Made by a program: the position numbers and the translations under genes. The notes under the pieces are model-generated. The model did not search any database. It was not told the DNA's origin and saw only the letters and a list, made by a program, of their open reading frames with translations. From the NCBI RefSeq assembly GCF_027744825.2, contig NC_071334.1, positions 2,690,937 to 2,754,936 on the forward strand: a stretch of DNA of 64,000 nucleotides, given 5' to 3'. Shown in pieces: positions 11,474 to 23,530 of this stretch; the first letter of the stretch is position 1; every line of letters starts with the position of its first letter. Source of the DNA: Synchiropus splendidus. Lineage: Eukaryota; Chordata; Actinopteri; Syngnathiformes; Callionymidae.

Positions 11474-12784
11474 GACTGAAATATGGAGCCAAAGCCACAG
11501 TGATAGCTAATAGAGTTTCAGGGTGGAAAGATGATAATAATTTGGAAAGTCTGAATAAGGCATGATATCTCATGCTTTAAAACATGGTCATGATCAGATT
11601 GATGTTGGGAAAGTTTCCCCTCAAAAGTTAAACATGTCCACTCACCTCTGAGGTTCAGTGATGCTCTGTGATGAGCATGCTCCTGTTATCACTCTGCACA
11701 AACTCTTCTCACCCCCCCACCCTTCACTTCCTGTTTCATTATGAGCCACTGATGCATTTCCTGTGCAGTAATGGGTGCTGAAAAGGTTTTGAAATCAATT
11801 GTTATTTTTAAAGACAAGTGCTCTGCAATGTGAAAATTAAAGTTAAAGTAAACATTTTCAAGTGATGCATCATCACAGGTTGGCAGAGTGACTTTCAACC
11901 AATAGAGTGACACAGGACTAAGGTCGGCTCGTGTCCGGCGTATGTCTCTTCTGCATTTATTTTTAAAATTCATGCATTTTACCGTGATCCTTTTCGAAAT
12001 ATCACACTAAATAACAAGGCCATTTCCTGTGTTTTTAACAACTACTCAATAATCCCAAAAGATCCGAATAAAACATACATTTCTTTCATGGATGGATGGG
12101 CAGAGTCGAAGAACTGAAGGTGGGCACTGATGTGTGTGTGTGTGTGACTGGAATTATACATTTAAGCCACAGGAATTTGGACATTTATGAATGAATCACG
12201 ACCCTTGGTGGCAATATTTGTGGGCAGACGTGAGCGTTTAGCGTCGCACATGATTTCATCTCAACAAATCTAAACATTCTAATACTTTAATTTGAACCAA
12301 ACTCAAAGGTGGTGCCCTACTCTTTGAGGTAAATCCTTTCAATAATATAGCTTCTGTTATGACTTGTTTTTCTTTTTACAGTCTGAATGTATTTAATGTG
12401 TTGGGTTTCTTTTTTCCACAGCCAGTGTTCTTTTCTTTCAGACCGAGAACATACTCAATAAACGGTCAATAAAGTGACAATGAAGTACGGTCTGACTCCT
12501 TGTGATTGAAAAAGAGCAGTTCAAACAAAAAAATGTTGACTGTCTAGAACATTTCAAGTTGCTTGAATTGTCAGACCAGTCCACTCCATGATCAGGAGAC
12601 TGTTTTTCAACCAAGTAGCATTTATTTTTTGTTCATGTTATTTATTTATTTTCATTAACTGTTCAGAAAACATTAAACAAACCTCTGCGTTGTCAGTTAA
12701 GCAGAAAGTGTTGAGTCAAAGCGAAGACGGTTAACTGAAAACACATTTGTCATTCTCAAATATTCTCAAAAACACAACTGTATG

Positions 12785-12973
12785 TTCTATTTCATATGTG
12801 TGCCCCCCTCTAACGGCCTTCGCCATTGGTTAATCCACATCGAGGCACTGGCCTCGGCCTGAGACTTCGATTGATTGGCTCTCCGCCCAGGAAGGCACCT
12901 CCCACCACATATAAGACTCCCCTACTCCCACCGCTCTGCTCCTTTTTCCACTCAGCCTGATACAGTCAACACC
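12785..12973 (+). repeat. DIRS-like terminal sequence, copy 2
   Basis: It matches 9600-9792 with few changes (cttcgctatt versus cttcgccatt). It breaks off at CAACACCATC, where it abuts a gypsy integrase remnant instead of continuing as in copy 1. This is the breakpoint of the tandem duplication or of a later insertion. Confidence 0.65.
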
Positions 12974-13051
12974 ATCGGGTGAACATGGACCGTACCTCTG
13001 TGTCTTGCGCTGCCAAACAGGAAAAAGGTTTATCAGCAGACTGATGTTAAT

Positions 13052-13562
13052 TTGGCAAGAGTTCTGTATTACGTTGAAAGGGGACACAGACCTCCGAGGA
13101 GAGAAAGGTTGCACGAACCTGCGGGTGCTCTGACAATATTGAGACAGTGGGATAAATTGACTCTTGTGGATGGTATACTCTATCAGGTGTCTAAAAACCC
13201 AGCCACCAATATGAAGAAACATCAGTTTGTGGTCCCGGTGTCACTGAGGATTGATGTCCTACGAGAGTGTCATGATGACGCTGGTCACCAAGGTCAAGAC
13301 AGGACATGTTTTCATGAAACAACACTTCTACTGGGATTCTGTGGAATGTGATGTGAGAGACCATGTGAAGCATTGTTCTCGATGTGTGAAGACACCTGAT
13401 CCAGATGGCCGTGCGCCTCTTGAAAGTATCAAAACAACTGCACCAATGGAATTAGTCTGTGTTGAATTTTGGTCAGCAGAAGATTCTAAAAATCGCAGTG
13501 TTGATGTTCTGGTTGTGACAGACCACTTCAGCCGCCGTCCCGTCTCGCTTTTATCACCATAA
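13052..13562 (+). pseudogene. Ty3/gypsy integrase fragment (zinc-binding domain and start of catalytic core)
   Basis: Two overlapping plus-strand frames (13052-13351 and 13251-13562) together show the HHCC zinc-binding region. HDDAGHQG lies in the first frame. After a frameshift near 13300, the second frame has FYWDSVECDV, HCSRCV, then PMELVCVEFWSAED and VDVLVVTDHFSR, as in gypsy-type integrases. The catalytic core is cut after the first motif, and the frame ends at 13562. It lies between DIRS-like ends and has no LTR. Confidence 0.75.
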
Positions 13563-13565
13563 GCC

Positions 13566-14270
13566 ATGAATTTCCGGCAACAGTGGCGACGTCATCAGCC
13601 AGGGATGCCGGGAGATGAAGTCCTCTGCTTGACTCGGTACCCAGTTGAGCGCTCGGAGCAGCTGCACTGGGCTGCCGGTGACGTCATCAGCAGGGAGCTG
13701 GGAGACGGAGTCTTCCATGTGACCCCGCACTCACCTGCGCGCTTGAAGCAACTGGACCAGGCGGTGCAAAATGGCTGCCGGTCGGGAGAGCTAGCGCCAG
13801 TTTCGCTTCCTTAGCTAGCGGGCCCAAAGTATGTGCTCGAAGCCGGCCTTCAGGACCAGACACTGGCAGGCCCGTAAAAGCGGAGGAGGTGGAAGGCTGG
13901 TCAGGCTCGCTGGGGTTCACTCCAGGCTCACTCCACCCGGACATCTCGACGTCCCATGCGCTCCCCGGAGCTAGAGGACGACGGCTGGGAACCACGCTGA
14001 GAGAAGCGGAAGTGTTCAGGCAGCGTGGCAGAGGACTTCTGAGTCTCGAACTTTTCCAGGTACTCGGAGACGTTGGGTCAGAAGAGCGTGTCGTCAGTAA
14101 TGGGGTCGCCGATGACGTTCCCCTTCTCCGCCTCCTTAAGGCCCGTCTTGGAGAGCCACAGGTTGCAGGTGGCCATCTGAGACAACGCGCGTGTAACCCC
14201 TCTATTCCTTTGCTGGTCCAACAGAGTGTGTCCACTCTGGTTTCAGGTTTTTTCAGCTTTCTTTACTGAA
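13566..14270 (-). other. GC-rich segment with unidentified open frames
   Basis: This block is markedly richer in G+C than its surroundings. The longest minus-strand frame (13687-14235, 182 codons) is Ser/Arg/Pro-rich and looks compositional. Another minus-strand frame near 14050-14200 reads WLSKTGLKEAEKGNVIGDP and, after a stop, YLEKFETQKSSATLPEHF. It looks like decayed real coding sequence, but I do not recognise the protein. Confidence 0.35.
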
Positions 14271-14460
14271 CAAAAAGGAAAAACAGTCACACTGGGATGG
14301 GGTCTTGACACAACAGTTGCTCACCCACCAACAGAGTCCTGCGAAAAAGAGCTCATAAACTAGTGATCGTATAATGTATGATGACTAAACAAATAAACAG
14401 TATGAGTGGATTATTCCAAAAATATATATATACAAACATTCAGGGACTAAATACAGCTAA

Positions 14461-14525
14461 TGAAAGCAGAGTGGTGGGAGCAGGGGAGTCTTATATGTGG
14501 TGGGAGGAGCCTTCCTGACTATCCG
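14461..14525 (-). repeat. Inverted piece of the DIRS-like terminal sequence
   Basis: GGGGAGTCTTATATGTGGTG followed by GGAGGAGCCTTCC is the reverse complement of the promoter-like part of the terminal blocks at 9710-9745 and 12895-12925. With 12785-12973 it brackets the integrase and GC-rich segment as inverted ends. Confidence 0.6.
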
Positions 14526-15360
14526 AGCACAGATTTTTTTTTCACAATAATGTGTTTTTTTTTTTTTTTTTAAGAGTGTTATGTGTCAATCTGCCTGAAG
14601 TCTGTGACTCAGCAGCCACGAAGCTCGCCGAAGATCATTGATCTGATCTGAGTGATGCTTGCTGAAAACAAGGTCAAAGGTCAAATTCAATATGAACCTG
14701 TAATACTTATTTGGATGTTAAAGAAGTACATGGTAAGAAAGCATGTGGTTACAGTTAACAGGACACATTCTGGTGATGAATGAATCAAATTTGCAACACT
14801 GGAGCTCCACCCCATGGAAATGCTTTTGTGCAAGATCTTAAAAGAGTCAGGAGTCAGTTTGTTACGATTCTTTACTTTATTACCAACAATCACACACACA
14901 CTCTGTCACAGTATACAACTGTGTCGATGATCAGAATAAAAAAAACGAAAAAAAAACATGTTAATTCTGAATTAATACTGTATATTTAAACAATTTGAAT
15001 GGCAATACAGTTCTTAATAAAACAAAAATTCATTTACACTTGTATCAAAACCATGATAGGTAAAAGAAATCAGCAGAGAGTGCCCAAATCATCTTAGATC
15101 TTTTAGATGTGAGAAAACACAAATACTAGACTTGTAATTGGAATGAACTGTTTCATTTGAAATTGAAAAGCTTAATTTGAAAGTGCATTGCCAACATTTT
15201 TTTTTTTTAAAGAGCCGGGAAAGATCAAACAATGTCACTTGTGTGAACTCATCACATTTCAGTATTTGCCAAAAAGGTTTTCAGTGTCAGTTTACCCCCT
15301 TCTTTTTCACCTCAAGATTGATAACTGAATTAAACAGTTGTTCAGAGATTTGCCAGGGAA
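14526..15360. other. AT-rich sequence downstream of copy B, including its probable 3' UTR
   Basis: No coding potential is seen. On the minus strand an AATAAA occurs at 14881-14876, about 480 bases past the stop position of copy B, and could be its polyadenylation signal. The bases next to the stop (15340-15363) match those next to the stop of copy C. Confidence 0.45.
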
Positions 15361-18300
15361 CTAATGGTCTTCTTCACTGATGTTGAAGGCCTCTCTCAGG
15401 CCCTTCAGAGCTTTTTCCTCTGTGATTTCTTTCCAGAGTTCTGGACTCTTGGCTGGTTTGGCGTCGAACTCTTGAGCCAGTTGTTGGTTGTATTTAACAA
15501 GAACATGCTTCCAATAGTCAGATGCTTGTATGCTGGCATCTGGTGGGATGTTCCAGTCTGGATAATACTCTGCATATTGTGTGTAAGGGACAAACTCTTG
15601 TTTGGTCTCTTGTGATTTAAATCTCCTGCCAGTCGTCATGTCTGTTGTGCAGAGGGCTTCCACTAATATTCGGCTCTTTATATTACGATATCTTCCAAAA
15701 GCTTGAGGTCGATGGATGGAAGCATGGTGCTTCTCGTGTCCTTTGCCTCCTGCCTCACAGGGAACTTTACAAAACGGACATTGGTGGCCACAACCAAAGA
15801 CCCTCTTGAACAGCTCATCTTCTGGTTTGACAGGAAGTTGGTTCAGAGTTTCTGTGACGTCCTCAGGTTTTAAGAAATCAGTGTGGAAGGATTCTGTCAT
15901 CTCACTAAGGAACTCTAAAACCATCTTTCCAAACTGATGACTTGTGGTTTGGATCTGGAACAAGCTTCGTTCGACAGCCTCCTCAGATATTGACATGTCT
16001 TTCATCAGACTCCTGCGGATCCCATCAACAAGCTCTGTGATGTTTTCATTGTCATCTGGTGAGTTTCTCACTGCCTCTTCTATCACTCTTCTGATCTTCT
16101 CAACAATTATTTTCAGATTGTTTCTCCTGAGTTCAAGAAGAGTCTGATTCTCTTGCAGCTTCTGTGAAACATGCTGACGTATCCAATCCTTGACAAACCT
16201 TTCATATTCACCACAGTACTTGACCAAAGCCTTGAAGTCATCCTGCAGGAGCAACTCTTTCAGGATGCTGTACTGGAAGAAGGAGCGAGAGCTGAACACT
16301 GCGGAGTGTGAACTTGTCAGAACCTCATCCACAATGTTGATTCCCAGTGACCTGTTGATGTAATCCTCCACAGCTGGTTTGATACAAAGGGTGACAAAGT
16401 ACTCTGCTTTGCGCTGGCAGTCGTCCCTCTCTCTGTACAAGTCCAGGAAGTCCTGAAACCACTGCTCCTTCTGCTTTTCCAGCTGCAATCTTGGATCATT
16501 ATTGGACAAGAATCTCTTGTGCATCTGTTGGAACTTCCTCGCAGCGATTCCACAAATATGAAGTTTCAGCTGAAATCCAAACTGTTTGTTTGTCTTGTGA
16601 CGATTGAAACTGTCTTCAAGACATTGATCAACTTCCTGCAGCAGCTCTCTGGTGAATGAATCACTGTAGTCCTGATTTGTTTGGGATTTATCAGCAATGA
16701 ACTTTTCTCAACGCTCTATCACTTCATTTGTAAACACCTGGGGCTCATCACCCCACAGTCGTAGAAATTTCTTCAAGTTTGAGTCAATGTGTTCATTTCT
16801 CACCTGGAACTTGCCTCGACCATGTTGACTCAGATCTCCAACATGAAAGAATAGTTCATTCACATTCTGACGTGAAAGATTTTCCTTCAGTTGGTAAAGA
16901 ACACGATCAGAAATGTTTCTTGCCTTCTGTTGAGGCACATTTTCAGTGGCTGAAGTCCACATTTTATCAAACTCAGTCCTCAGTTCTTCATCAGACATTG
17001 TGTGGTCTCGAACATTTGACAGAAGCTTCATCAGCTCCTGCTCCATCATCGTCCTGGATTCACCCTGAATGTTTTGAACCTTTATGGATGCCTTCTTCCT
17101 CTCCAGTGTAGAGTCTAGGTTTGTGTTGACTTCAGACTTGATCTCATTTGAAAGACTTGTGATGCTGTTCGAGAAGTCAGACTTGTATTTTTCAATCAGT
17201 TTCACATGTCGGTCTTTTCTTTTGTAGTAGCCATTTAGCTTCTCTCTCATCTTGGTCTCTTGTGATTTAATGCTGTCGATGAGCTCTGTTTTCTTTGACT
17301 TCACTAAAGCAGACAAGTCTGAGTCATGATCAGCATTTTGGATTTCTAACTCTGCCTCTCCACTCTGGGAGAGAATCTCTTTCCTGAACTCCCATTCCCA
17401 CTGGCTGAACTCTTTAGACAGGTCGTCATAGGCCTGAGCCACCAGGGTGTTTCTGAAGCTGAAGATGAAGTCTTCATATTTCACTGCTCTCCACAGACTT
17501 GTGATCCATTCAATGAACTCTGGAATTGTTGAGAGTTCTCTGTCCTGGTTGTGTTTCACACTCTCCAGAAGCTTGTTCTTGAAATCTGCCACAGCTTCAC
17601 TGTAACCTGTGTTGACAGGTGCCATTGGTGGGGTTCCATGCCAGAGTCCTGGGATGTACCAGTTGTTGGTGTCCACGTTGTAATCCAGCACATCAGTGAA
17701 GGCCTGAACAGAAGGCTTCTTCTCCATTTTAGCGGCAATCTGTGTCATTTCATTCAGGTGGTCCAACAAACAGTTTCTTCCTGCTGTGTTCTTTCCATGA
17801 GCTGAAACACCTGCTACATTCTGGTGCACAAAATGACAAATGGGCTTTTTCCCAATCTCTTTCATCCTCAAGAAGGCGTGAACAGCGATCTGCAGAATGT
17901 CTTTCATCTCAGTAGCGTTCTCCATGGCAAGGTTGATGATGGTGATGTGGTTGGTTGTCGTGCTCATAACTGTCATCAAGCTGAGCTAACTCAGGAGATT
18001 TCAGACCCTCTGTGTCGATAAGAAGGATGAAGTCAAAGCCACATTGCATGTCCTCTCCAACCTTCAGAAAGAGCATGTAGGCTCCTCTGGTGCAGCGCCC
18101 ACTGCTGACAGGAAATCCCTTGAACTCCCAACACAGTCAGCACCAACAGTCGGCTTCTCCCTCCAACCTTCTGGTGCAGCTCCATCAGCACATGTGAGAT
18201 CCATCTCTGAGGGATGTTGGAGGCTTCTCCATCCAGGAGCTCTAATGGATAACCATCCAGCAGCAGGTCTGCAGCCAGACCTGGAAGCTTCTCAAGGTTT

Positions 18301-19890
18301 TGGAGAGGCGAGGAGAACTCAAAAATCAGCCCCATTTCTCTCATGTAATGCTCCAGTCCCAATGAATTGTCAACTAACTTCTGATCCAACTCTGCAACAC
18401 GTGCTGCATCTTTTCTGTTGTGTTGCCCTTTGAACTGTTGCCGTAGCTCAGTTAGCACGTGTAGTGAATGACAGTTGAACAAGAACTGCATCCATCTCAG
18501 AAAACAGTCTCTTTGTTCTTTATCACTGGATAATGTTTCAATGAACATGGTGACTCCACTGGAGAGCTTTTTTCTTGCTTGTGCTTCCTGAAGCTTCTGT
18601 TTTTCTGCTCTGATCTCACATTTACGATGTTCAATTCCAACATCAGTCACTTTGATGCGACATTCCTTTCTTTCTAATCGAGCAAGTGATTTCCACTCTT
18701 TTCCTTGCAGAGGAAGCTGTTGATTCTTGAACTCTGGAATACTTCGAACGTCACCAAAGATCTTCTCTGCTGTCTCTTTCTGCTGCAGAGTTTGATCTTC
18801 ATCCACAGACAGACCCAAGCTAATGGCAGTGTCACACATGTTCTCAACACTTGTGGTGTGGTTCAAACCAGAAGCCACTATCTTAATAGTTTCCCTGAGT
18901 TTATTCGAAAACCCAAGTGTATTAACTCCAGAACCTTTTACTATTACTTTCCTCTTTGGTAACTCCAGTTCTTCCAGTGTTTTCTTGACTGTCTCCATGT
19001 TTTCACGACTGTTAGTGCGATTCACCACGAGGAACATTTTGGATTTTAGATATTCCACTGATCTGAGAGTTTGGTTTTCAGCCTCTTCCACTCTGTCCAG
19101 GAAAACAAACACAGCAGTGGACACCTCCATGAGGAAAGTGAATTGTGTTTGGGACTCTGAGATGTCTCCTCGCAGGTTTGCAAATGCAACTGGATTGGAG
19201 AAAACATCAAGATTTTCTCTTCCACTGGGGAGAAACCAACCAACCTCAACCAGACCAGCAGATATTTTCCTCTCCACTTCTCCTCCCTCCATCTCTCTGT
19301 GGATGAACATGTTGTGACTCTGCTGGCCACGACTCAGGACTTGATTTAAAATCTGAGATTTGGATAAGGAGCAGTTTTTCAGCCTCACAAAGGAAATGAG
19401 AGGAATTCCTTCCCGGACGATGTAGTTCTCCTTGAACCCTCTTGACTCTGACAAACCATGTGGCTGCCACTCTTTTATGATTCCTCTCAGAGCCCAAAGC
19501 ATGAGTGTGCACTGACTGTTCTCAGTGGGTGGTAACAAGAGAGGAAGAGAAAACTGACACATTGACATTCTGAGGGCCATTTCCTGCTGCAAACAGCTGT
19601 CAGCACAGAGGAACAGAGCAACTATGAGGTCCAGAGGATGAACGTTCTCGTTTCCAGCAAAGTGCTCTTCTCCACCGTTTCTCTCAAACATGTCATTTTT
19701 TTTATTGTCCTTTAATGATGAGCAGTCCCTACACTCAGCATTGATTTCTACAAGTCGTGTGAGGAAATAGTCTGTTAACTTTGATGTTTCTTCACAATGG
19801 GGGTGCCGTTGACCTCCAAGAGGGCGCAAACATTGAACTTGTTGGGGTAATATTTTTCTAGCCCCAGTTTGGTGAGGATTTTTTGCAGAT
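15361..19890 (-). pseudogene. Copy B: GVIN/VLIG-like GTPase pseudogene
   Basis: The exon begins after acceptor TTTTACAG with the family motif LGLEKYYPNK and ends in a TAG at 15361-15363. It occupies three frames. The first segment shifts frame near 19780-19829 and would hit a TAA at 19775-19777. A net 41-base deletion at about 18116 removes the P-loop (GVQ is followed directly by unrelated residues). A net 26-base deletion at about 17948 removes part of the switch region. A TGA at 16708-16710 replaces the serine codon of copy C. The last 387 codons keep the CGHQCPFCKVPCEAGG Cys/His motif intact. Loss of GTP binding makes function as a GTPase impossible; transcription cannot be excluded. Confidence 0.9.
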
Positions 19891-21296
19891 CTGTAAAATA
19901 AAAAATATCTATGAACTTAACTTGTTTTTTGCATCCTCAAAAGCATTAATGATGATGAATAAATGGCAGTAAGGTGCATTTTTCCAGCTTTTTCGCCAAC
20001 AAACACTTCTTGACCTGCTATCTAGTGGGTTAATACTGGATATGCGATGACAAAATGAGAATGGCCTCCTTTTGTATGTTTTTTGTGTGTTGGTTCAATT
20101 AATTACATTGATTAGTTATATTAAATAAATATGGCAGCATTATCACACGCCACTTGAAACTGGATATTGCATGTTGGATATTGCAGCGACTGCTCATCAG
20201 TGGTGTGTAAGTAAATAAGTGAACTTTATTTGGATTGAACCTTTCACAGAGAGGGCTCATAAGATGCTTCACGGTTTAAAATAATAATCAACAACAGGAT
20301 AACAAAATACCAAGAATATAAAAGCTACGAACAATAATAAAAGGTTCACCTGCTAATATACTGTATATATATGTGTGTGTGGGCGAGTGTGTATTTGTGT
20401 GTGTGCCATTGATCATCACTCTTCATCATTCCCAAATGAAAACCTGGATGTGCAGCATAACTGTAACTTACTGTATTTTCCTCTTTTAAGACATGAATGT
20501 AGGGCCTTTAAACGCTTTTTAAAGCAAAAGTGAATATTGCATTTCAGTGCAATGATCCGATTTCAGATCCACTACACTACCCAGAAGACCACTACACCAT
20601 TATTTTTTTTTTGGTGACAAACAAGTCTGTTTTGGATCTTTAGGGTGCGTGCCAGCAACTTTTTTTTCTCTCTAGTTAACACATAACATTGACCTAGGTG
20701 ACATCATTTTTTTTCATGTGTTCACTAACTGCATAAACATTCATGACTTTTTCCATCTCTGACCTTGGAGGAGTGACATTTTGTTTAATATGTTGCCATG
20801 GTGAATCATCTGGCTTACATTGATGAGGGCTTCTGATGTCATCAAACACGGGCTGTTGGCAGATCAACTTTGACTCTAGGTTGATTGAACTAACCGTTAA
20901 ACTAACTATGAGTTGTGCAAATCAGAGTCGGACAACCAACTCATCCATTCTTCTCACTAGTTTTGATAAACCAGCTTCTTGAAACAGGCCCTGTTCACAA
21001 ACAACAACCAAACTGATACTAAGACATAGCATACTGATATCTGTAGCCACAGATTACAGCTGTTGTTATAAGGATGCATGTATTTAATGTTCTCAAACAC
21101 AGTACTGGTGTCATTGGATGTATTGAACTTCCCGTGCACACCTTATTGAAAGGCCTCGGAATTGGCACTGCACCTCCCCGTTCAGATAAAACCTGTTGTA
21201 ACTCAATTGCAACATTATGTACAGCTTTCACAATGAGGATTCACTGTATAGTGATTGAATTCCATCCCATCAGGAAAAGGAACTATAATTTGGCTC
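19891..21296. other. Upstream region of copy B, no gene recognised
   Basis: AT-rich sequence with a short TATATA/TGTGTG patch (20358-20404). I searched the minus strand here for a first exon of the kind seen for copy A (short ATG exon ending in phase 1) and did not find a convincing one. Confidence 0.4.
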
Positions 21297-21560
21297 TGCC
21301 ACACGTGCTGCATCTTTTCCGTTGTGTTGCTCTTTGAACTGTTGCCGTAGCTCAGTTAGCACATGTTGTGAATAAGTGTTGAATACAATGTTCGTTTCCA
21401 ACATTTACTGTAACTTTGGTGTGACATTCCCCTCTTTCTAATTGAGCTAGTGATTTCCACTCTTTTCCTTGCACAGGAAGCTGTTGGTTCTTGAACTCTG
21501 GAATACTTCTAACGTCACCAAAGATGTTCTCTGCTGTCTCTTTCTGCTCCAGACAGACCT
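21297..21560 (-). pseudogene. Copy D: decayed fragment of a fourth GVIN-like gene
   Basis: Two blocks match copies A-C. Block 21300-21385 corresponds to copy C 43525-43610, and block 21400-21560 corresponds to copy C about 43770-43935, including the segment encoding IPEFKNQQLP. The intervening part (about 160 bases) is deleted, and point changes break the frame. The remainder of the gene is absent, so this is a relic of an older copy. Confidence 0.8.
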
Positions 21561-21639
21561 AACGGTACTGTCACGTATGTTCACACAACCAACTTTCTTA
21601 ATCCATGGTAATGGTTAATGGTCTAAACATTTGGATTCA

Positions 21640-22260
21640 GTGGTAGCTCGGTTTCAAAAAATTTGAGATTTTTTGCTTCGGATTAGGAACGAAAATCCAG
21701 AACTCGAACACCCCCGAAAAAGCCAGAAGAACGCGTTTTGTTATTATGTATAACGCAGCCTCTGTATGCAGACGTGTCCCATTAGCTCCATTTACTGACT
21801 GTTTTTTCTTCATATTGAGGTGTAAAACCTTTCCTGTCTCCGCACTGGACCGTGGTAGAGTGTCACAGGGGAGGTGCTGGAGCGCTCACTCCAGGGTTTG
21901 ATGTCCTGTTGTGGGCTGGAGCTGGGACAGGGATGAGGCCAGTCTGGGACAGAGCGTGACTTGGTTTATGACTTTGTCACAGCCAAACTGCACAGAAGCG
22001 CACATTCAGAGCTGGACACGCACCGGGCACCTCTTCACTTCTGGAGAGACCTCACTCACTCGGCAACCCCTCCCACATGCAGCGGCCACACACATAGAGG
22101 AACAGCCACCTGCAGCAGACACTCTACATTCACTCCTACAAAAGACTATTTTAAGGCTTGGAACGCATTATTGCTTTTTCCATTCATTGTAATGGGAAAA
22201 AATGATTCAGATTTCAAACAAATCGCTTCTCGAACGGCCGTCTGGAACGGATTGTACTGA
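21640..22260. repeat. Possible interspersed element with inverted-looking ends
   Basis: The left part has gcttcggattaggaacgaaa and the right part has caaatcgcttctcgaacggc then gtctggaacggattgta. These recall the two ends of a fish non-autonomous DNA element (phrases of the form 'tcgaac...cgga' near both ends). The centre is GC-rich with no family protein. The class is unassigned. Confidence 0.35.
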
Positions 22261-23339
22261 AAAGGGTTATGTAACCCTGATGACCTGGGCCTTCCACAAC
22301 CAGGAGAATGCCAGTAAAGGAGTGGTTTACGGTTATTATTATTATTATTTGGGGGGTCATACTTATGGGCTCATAAATGAAGTTCCTGGAGTTTGAGAAC
22401 CATCTTTCTCCTGACCTGTTAGCATGTCTGATCCAGCTGTTGCTGGAATGACTTGCACTTTGAAATTCATGCTGTTTGTATGAGTCAGTTGCTGGGGTTC
22501 CTCACCTGCTGAGAGCCTGACACTTCTTATCTGGCATATCCAGGGAGAACTACAAAAATGCATCAATTGTAGCATTAGTTAACCAATATTTGCCATGTTC
22601 AGTATTTTCAAGATGTGTGTTGGACAAATTTGATTCCTCACATTGTCGTGGTTGCATGCCCTTGGAGAATTAACTGCATCAATGACTGGGGGCGATGAGG
22701 GACATCTGCAATGTGAGTCACTGCAAAAGAAGGCCAGAGGACAATGAAATAGTGTGTACTATAGTTAAGGGGTACAACTGAACCTTGACAGTTTTTGCAC
22801 CGTCTTGTAGTAATGTGTCATGATCTGCTGGTGACACACACCTGGGACCTGCTCAGACACTGCTGTCCCAGTGCTGTGAGCCACGTCCTCAATGCTCCCA
22901 GGTCACTTGGCTATTTCTTGATTATTCTTGCTCCAATTTCCCTTTGGATCTTTGAGCATCTATAGTTACATTTATCTGTTAGTCAGGTCTGTTCTGCCAT
23001 GCGTTGTTTCCTCTACCTTTGTTCTCCCTCTTTTCTCAGTTGTGTGTGTGTGTTTCCACCACCAGCCCATTTTTGTTGTACTTATTGCACTCTCCCTTTT
23101 CCTTTTTCGTGAGTTTTGACCACTACATTACTTTATTTTACTATTTTACTGTATTTCACCACGATTGAGTGTTTCACCATTGTGTATTTTGTGTTCCTGG
23201 ACTTTTTACTTTGTGAGTGACTGACTCCTGCGTTGTCCTGCGTTCTCTTGTGTCTGTGTTGTGATTCTCGTTTGCTCTCTGTCCCCAGATTTACTACTTG
23301 GTTCTGTTCCTGTTTGTTCCCGGTTCACTTCTGGGTTTA

Positions 23340-23530
23340 TCCTACTTTGTGGGGAACAATTCCTGAATTCCCTGTGAGGATCATATGACTTTGTGGGGAC
23401 ATTTGGCTGGACCACAAGAATAAGCTTCAATTTGAGGTTGAAGGCTGGGTCAATATAATTGGGTTCCGGTTTGGTTCAGAGTGATGGTTCTGGTTAGCCA
23501 TGTGTTTTGGAGGGTTAGTTATGGGTGGTG
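23340..23530 (-). repeat. Interspersed repeat copy, inverted
   Basis: The reverse complement reads ccctccaaaacacatggcta, then accagaaccatcactctgaa, matching the repeat at 6240-6420. Confidence 0.6.

Larger units (their letters stand above)
10697..12973. repeat. Direct repeat, unit 2 (duplicated first-exon region, without the LTR)
   Basis: Second unit of the duplication described at 5828-9792, with the same order of landmarks: first exon, interspersed repeat, (CA)n, LTR empty site, DIRS-like end. Differences are a shorter CA tract, absence of the solo LTR, a missing segment near 12620 and small local changes such as the text at 10890-10915. Confidence 0.9.
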
